Source of the DNA: Bacteroidaceae bacterium
GTDB lineage: Bacteria; Bacteroidota; Bacteroidia; Bacteroidales; Bacteroidaceae
Direction of reading: 5' to 3'
Assembly: GCA_017619335.1 (NCBI GenBank)
Contig: JAFZSP010000033.1
Location: 62,001-126,000, forward strand
Length of the DNA: 64,000 bases
How positions within the stretch are numbered: position 1 is the first letter of the stretch; every line of letters begins with the position of its first letter. Under the pieces are notes generated by a model that saw only the letters and a list, made by a program, of their open reading frames with translations, ran no database searches and was not told where the DNA came from. Position numbers and translations under genes: made by a program. Positions 60,610 through 64,000 of this stretch are shown piece after piece.

Positions 60610-62811
60610 ATGAAAACAAAGACCAGAAAGGAAGTGCTGAGGACAGCGCTGCTGCTCCTCGTGCTGTTCACGAGTATGAGCACGTGGGCAACCTCCGGCT
60701 ACTGCGGTATTGATTCCGAAAATGGAGGCCAGAACGTGAGCTATGAGCTCACAGGCTCCGCTCCAAAATTGACCCTCACCATCAGTGGCGAAGGCACCCT
60801 GGGACCCGACCAACCATGGTCTCAGTATAATAACGACATCAGATATGTTGTCATCCAGGAAGGCATCACCTGCATCAGCCCCGATGCCTTCAAGGGGTGT
60901 TCTGCCGTGACAGACGTCTATTGCCATGCCGACCCCGCCCGACTGACGTGGGATGATGGTGACTGTGACGACTTCAAGGGCCGTCGTGCTACGATATGCC
61001 ATGTGGAGAACGCCGCCGATTGGAACCGCTTTTCGGAGAAGGTCAACGTCAGATTTGTTGGTGGCTATTGTGGTTCCCCAAGTGAAAACGGCGGCAAGAA
61101 CCTACGTTGGGACGTCCTCAGTTCGAGTTACACGCTCAAGATTTTCAAGAACCCTGATGCTCCAGGCAGCATCTTCACCATGGCGGACGACATGGACTTC
61201 GGTGCCAAAGACTTCCAGGGCGTCATCATTGAAGAGGGCGTGAGGAACATCGGTATGCATACTTTCGAAGGCTTCGGTGCCATCAGGTCCATTACCATCC
61301 CCGCCAGTGTGAAGCGCATAGGGTATTGTGCATTCTTGTCGTGCAGTTCCTTATCCACCATCCTTGTGCTGTCCACCACGCCACCGACCTTGGAAACCGA
61401 TGCATTTTATGATATTCCTAAGAATGCGGTATTCACTGTACGAAACTCAAAATATCTGTCAGCCAACGGATGGAAGGAGATGGCAGAAAATACGGGACAT
61501 TATAATAACTACCATTTAACGATGAACGTTCTCGGTGATGATTTCCAAAAGATTCCTTATATCGATGCCGCTGGTCAGTCCGCCACCAGTCCGTTGGCGA
61601 TCCCCCTCACCGGCAGCACGAGTGACGTGGTATTCAGCTATAGCGGTGACACATGGTACTATGTCAGTGGTGCCGTGGAGATGAGTAACGACCTCTGGTT
61701 TGACAGCCGCCACGGATCCACCAATCTGATTCTCTGTGACGGCGCCTCGCTGACCATCCAAGGAGGTATCTACGCACAGAACAACCTGAACATCTATGCC
61801 CAAAGTGGCGGCACAGGAGCCCTTTCCATCACAAATGAAGGTTATACAGAAAAAGGTATCATGACGGACAGTGACATCACCATCAATGGCGGAACCATCA
61901 CAGTGAATGCTACTGGTGATCGCAGTCTCGGTATCTTAAATGGAGGCTACGACAGTGACATCACCATCAATGGCGGAAAGGTGGTTGCCTACGGCAAAAC
62001 CACCGGTATCCATTCATCCTTTGGGAATATCAACCTCGGCTGGACCCACTTCGGCGACTATATCTGTGCCAACAGCTATTCTGGTAAAAACATCCACATC
62101 CAGGACGGAAAGACATTCATTTACAATAACGGCCAAGACCTCTTGGACAATACTTCCATTGGTGCCGACATCGCTGGCAAGTACCTCTTCCCTGCTGTCT
62201 CCGAAGTCACCTTGCAGGCAAACAGTGACGATGAGGGCAATTACTGGACGACCTTCTACTGCGGACACACCAGCTTCATGGCCGATGCCAACACCACCAT
62301 CTATAAGGGCTCTGTCGGTGAAGACAAGGTCCTGCTTTCAGCCGTAGAAGACATCCCAAAGGGGAATGCTGTTATCCTGAAATCCACAGAACCCGCCATC
62401 ACCCTGACATTAACAGAGCCAAAGGCCGACTTCAAGGACAACGACCTGCAGGGAACAGATATCGATATGGCGCCTCCCGCTCATACATTTTGTATGTCCA
62501 AAGGCGACAATGGCGAAGGCTTCTATCCCATCTCATCCACCGATGGCACCATCCCTGCCAACCGAGCCTATCTCACCATTGCCGACAGCCCCTGCACCTC
62601 CATCGGATTGGACGACCCATTCAGCGGAGACGACGGCTATCCCCCCACCGGTATAGCCCCCCTCTCTCCACAGCGTGAAACGATTCTCTCCCCCTTGGGG
62701 GAGACGGAGGGGGCTTCTCCCTATTTCGACCTCCAGGGCCGCCCCGTCAGCCGCCCCACCAGCCCCGGCCTCTATATATCCAAAGGAAAGAAAGTCAAGT
62801 TTCGCAAGTAA
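60610..62811 (+). CDS. BspA-like/beta-helix surface protein (third of cluster)
   Basis: A 733-residue exported protein (signal peptide ending about STWA). It opens with the GYCG...LTLTISGEGTLG module seen in BspA proteins, has a few leucine-rich repeats (FEGFGAIRSITIPASVKRIGYCAFLSC), then right-handed beta-helix-like repeats (SDITINGGTITVNATGD, SDITINGGKVVAYGK) and a beta domain. The tail is YFDLQGRPVSRPTSPGLYISKGKKVKFRK. The linker LSPLGETEGASP is encoded by a GC-rich hairpin repeat, and the last codons plus stop come from the left end of a MITE-like element beginning at 62796. Confidence 0.83.
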   Translation: MKTKTRKEVLRTALLLLVLFTSMSTWATSGYCGIDSENGGQNVSYELTGSAPKLTLTISGEGTLGPDQPWSQYNNDIRYVVIQEGITCISPDAFKGCSAVTDVYCHADPARLTWDDGDCDDFKGRRATICHVENAADWNRFSEKVNVRFVGGYCGSPSENGGKNLRWDVLSSSYTLKIFKNPDAPGSIFTMADDMDFGAKDFQGVIIEEGVRNIGMHTFEGFGAIRSITIPASVKRIGYCAFLSCSSLSTILVLSTTPPTLETDAFYDIPKNAVFTVRNSKYLSANGWKEMAENTGHYNNYHLTMNVLGDDFQKIPYIDAAGQSATSPLAIPLTGSTSDVVFSYSGDTWYYVSGAVEMSNDLWFDSRHGSTNLILCDGASLTIQGGIYAQNNLNIYAQSGGTGALSITNEGYTEKGIMTDSDITINGGTITVNATGDRSLGILNGGYDSDITINGGKVVAYGKTTGIHSSFGNINLGWTHFGDYICANSYSGKNIHIQDGKTFIYNNGQDLLDNTSIGADIAGKYLFPAVSEVTLQANSDDEGNYWTTFYCGHTSFMADANTTIYKGSVGEDKVLLSAVEDIPKGNAVILKSTEPAITLTLTEPKADFKDNDLQGTDIDMAPPAHTFCMSKGDNGEGFYPISSTDGTIPANRAYLTIADSPCTSIGLDDPFSGDDGYPPTGIAPLSPQRETILSPLGETEGASPYFDLQGRPVSRPTSPGLYISKGKKVKFRK
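62640..62725. repeat. GC-rich hairpin repeats inside the third BspA-like gene
   Basis: CCCCCTCTCTCCAC... and CTCTCCCCCTTGGGGGAGA hairpins within the coding sequence encode the Pro/Ser-rich linker. They are of the same type as 1010-1110, 15233-15252 and 63525-63605. Confidence 0.65.
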
Positions 62812-63084
62812 TGCCGTAGGCATTTGATAAGGGTTTGAAGGGTTTTATGCCATAGGCATTTGATAGGGGTAGCCAGCCAATTCATTGGCTGGTAAGGTGG
62901 TCGCCAATGGAACGCGTGCCGTAGGTACGCGATAAGGATCTGTTGTCGCGTACCTAAAGGCACGCGTTTTCCTCGCCATTCCATACCAGCCATTGAAATG
63001 GCTGGCCGCTCGGCCCAAAGGGACGCTTGACCCTTCAAGAACCCTTATTACGCCCCTACGGGGCTTTGAATTACAGTGTGTTGA
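62796..63084. mobile_element. MITE-like repeat element, copy 3
   Basis: It starts with the terminal repeat CAAGTTTCGCAAGTA, has the GCCGTAGGCAT segment twice, then the nested hairpins of copy 1, and ends near GAATTACAGTGTGTTG; the right terminal repeat is missing. An extra roughly 35-nt stretch near 63007-63045 is not in the other copies. It overlaps the end of the third BspA-like gene. Confidence 0.8.
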
Positions 63085-63115
63085 GTCTCTGATTCGGTTC
63101 ATTTTACATTGTCCA

Positions 63116-63223
63116 TTAAAATGGTCCACGGCCCATGCACGACGTGGTCGTCAGTGCGGTGACAATCGCCGTCAGGATGGTGATGACGATGTCCAGAATT
63201 CGCTTCCAAGTTTCCTTTTTCAT
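63116..63223 (-). CDS. Smalltalk-family mini-protein
   Basis: A 35-residue protein, too short for most gene finders: MKKETWKRILDIVITILTA then IVTALTTTSCMGRGPF. Pattern and size match the smalltalk family of Bacteroidetes: MKKETWK start, one hydrophobic helix, small-residue TTSCM end with a Cys that could be lipidated. These genes usually sit in small clusters with HU-like DNA-binding proteins, VapE/primase-type genes and amidases. None of those genes is adjacent here, though the right edge is close. Confidence 0.72.
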   Translation of the reverse strand: MKKETWKRILDIVITILTAIVTALTTTSCMGRGPF

Positions 63224-63285
63224 ACCAAATTAAGTTTTGCGTTTAGTGTTTAGTGTTGTTTGTGTTGTGTTTGATTGCGTGGATT

Positions 63286-63473
63286 GATGCCGTAGGCATC
63301 AGACAATGGTAGCCAGCCAATTCATTGGCTGGTAAGAGGTTGTATAATGGAATGCGTGCCGTAGGTACGCGAGAGGGATCTGTTGTCGCGTACCTAAAGG
63401 CACGCGTTTTTCCCCGCCCCTTCATACCAGCCGTTAAAACGGCTGGCTACCCCTATTGCGCCCCTCTGGGGCT
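63286..63473. mobile_element. MITE-like repeat element, copy 4 (internal part)
   Basis: It contains the core hairpins from ATGCCGTAGGCATC to GCCCCTCTGGGGC but lacks both terminal inverted repeats. Confidence 0.75.
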
Positions 63474-63524
63474 TCCCTTGTCTGCTCTCAGGGGCTTTGC
63501 CCTTCCGCTTCTACCCGGTTCCCT

Positions 63525-63605
63525 CGCCCCCCTCTTTGAAAGAGAGGGGTCGGGGGTGAGTCTTTTGGGGCCTCCCCTCCCTAAGGGAGGGGAGGGGGTG
63601 GGCCT
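63525..63605. repeat. GC-rich hairpin repeats
   Basis: CCCCTCTTTGAAAGAGAGGGG and CCCCTCCCTAAGGGAGGGG hairpins in non-coding DNA. The next stretch (63606-63780) is GC-rich with short GTTTGCGTC-type repeats; no gene was recognised in it. Confidence 0.7.
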
Positions 63606-63780
63606 GTTTTTTGGGGTCTGCTGGTCGCATCGGCGTTTGCGTCTATTGGCTCCCGGGTTTGCCTTTATTCGCTGCGGCGTTTGCGTCCAGTGGCCTCGTG
63701 CGTTACCGATATTCGCGTCGGCCTGGGACTTCCCTCATTCGCGATGCAAATGAGGTGAAAGCCGAATGCGCAAGCACGTC

Positions 63781-63986
63781 CTGACACCTGACACCTGACA
63801 TCTGACATTGCGGAAAATCGATGTGAAAAATAAAGTGTCATCTGACTTTTACCTTATATTATATAATAATATAAATATTATTATATAATATAAGGTAAAC
63901 ATTAATCTCCATCTTTTCCACATAGAGCGTTTTAAATAATAGAAAACAGAAATGTCAGATGTCAGGTGTCAGGTGTCAGGTGTCAG
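63781..63986. repeat. Inverted heptamer arrays around a 52-bp perfect palindrome
   Basis: Left: four 7-bp units CTGACAC, CTGACAC, CTGACAT, CTGACAT (63781-63808). Right: ATGTCAG twice and GTGTCAG three times, the last four strictly in tandem (63952-63986). Between them is a perfect AT-rich palindrome with 25-bp arms (63848-63872 and 63875-63899) around a 2-nt centre. The heptamer class RTGNCAG is the same as in the repeats flanking the vapE gene. Confidence 0.9.
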
Positions 63987-64000
63987 ACAATGCAGTAATG

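Noticed and set aside
63325..63753. 142-codon frame near the right edge
   Set aside because: It runs through MITE copy 4 and the GC-rich hairpins; the translation is Pro/Leu/Gly-rich low-complexity sequence.

Overview
The window is chromosomal DNA from a Bacteroidales bacterium, most likely Prevotella sensu lato (Prevotellaceae). The evidence is: Bacteroidetes-type promoters (-7 box TAnnTTTG, in several cases with TTTG 19-20 bp upstream) in front of many genes; a compact 286-residue primary sigma factor; a FimB/Mfa2 fimbrial lipoprotein; a type IX secretion plug (DUF5103) protein; BspA-type leucine-rich surface proteins; a smalltalk mini-protein; and a tmRNA tag ending YALAA. All assignments come from reading the sequence; no database search was run.

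Layout. 1-7.7 kb: two AmpG-like permeases, prolyl-tRNA synthetase, an OmpA-type lipoprotein, a TRIC-type channel, the T9SS plug protein and two cell-wall enzymes. 7.8-12.7 kb (minus strand): fimbrial lipoprotein, then a tightly packed operon headed by rpoD with a small exported protein, an HprK/PEPCK-like kinase, an S24/S26-type peptidase, a PqqD-like peptide-binding protein and a DUF5020 outer-membrane protein. 12.8-17 kb: HtrA protease, RNase P RNA, a YihY-family membrane protein and a small HAD protein. 17.2-24.9 kb: two tandem paralogous secreted proteins of about 1,230 residues sharing a C-terminal signature. 25.1-30 kb: rfbA, a small unknown protein, a coiled-coil protein, zapA, a structured intergenic RNA candidate in the usual 6S position, rny and a glycosyltransferase.

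30-49.4 kb is an exopolysaccharide locus on the minus strand: priming sugar transferase, Wza-like SLBB exporter, Wzz, Wzx, Wzy and a glycosyltransferase in one operon; and AAA-PD(D/E)XK protein, WbsX-type glycosyltransferase, GT4 and C5-epimerase-like protein in another. Between them sit a VapE-type primase/helicase gene with a remarkable leader, an Rpn-type nuclease, a lipoprotein, a CotH-like kinase and a decayed GH16 gene. 49.5-52.6 kb: tmRNA with a duplicated 3' end, a membrane-protein/winged-helix regulator pair split by a repeat element, and a toxin-antitoxin pair. 52.7-62.8 kb: three BspA-like surface genes, the first two each followed by a small conserved peptide gene. 62.8-64 kb: repeat-rich DNA with a smalltalk gene and a heptamer/palindrome structure.

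The most unusual signals are: (i) six 16-bp GTCTCA-N4-TGAGAC palindromes on an exact 22-bp period in the VapE leader; (ii) heptamer repeats RTGNCAG in inverted arrays on both sides of that gene and again at the right edge around a perfect 52-bp palindrome; (iii) four copies of a MITE-like element, one of which supplies the stop codon of a surface protein; (iv) repeat DNA translated inside proteins; (v) the rpoD-linked RiPP-like operon; and (vi) the BspA/small-peptide units.
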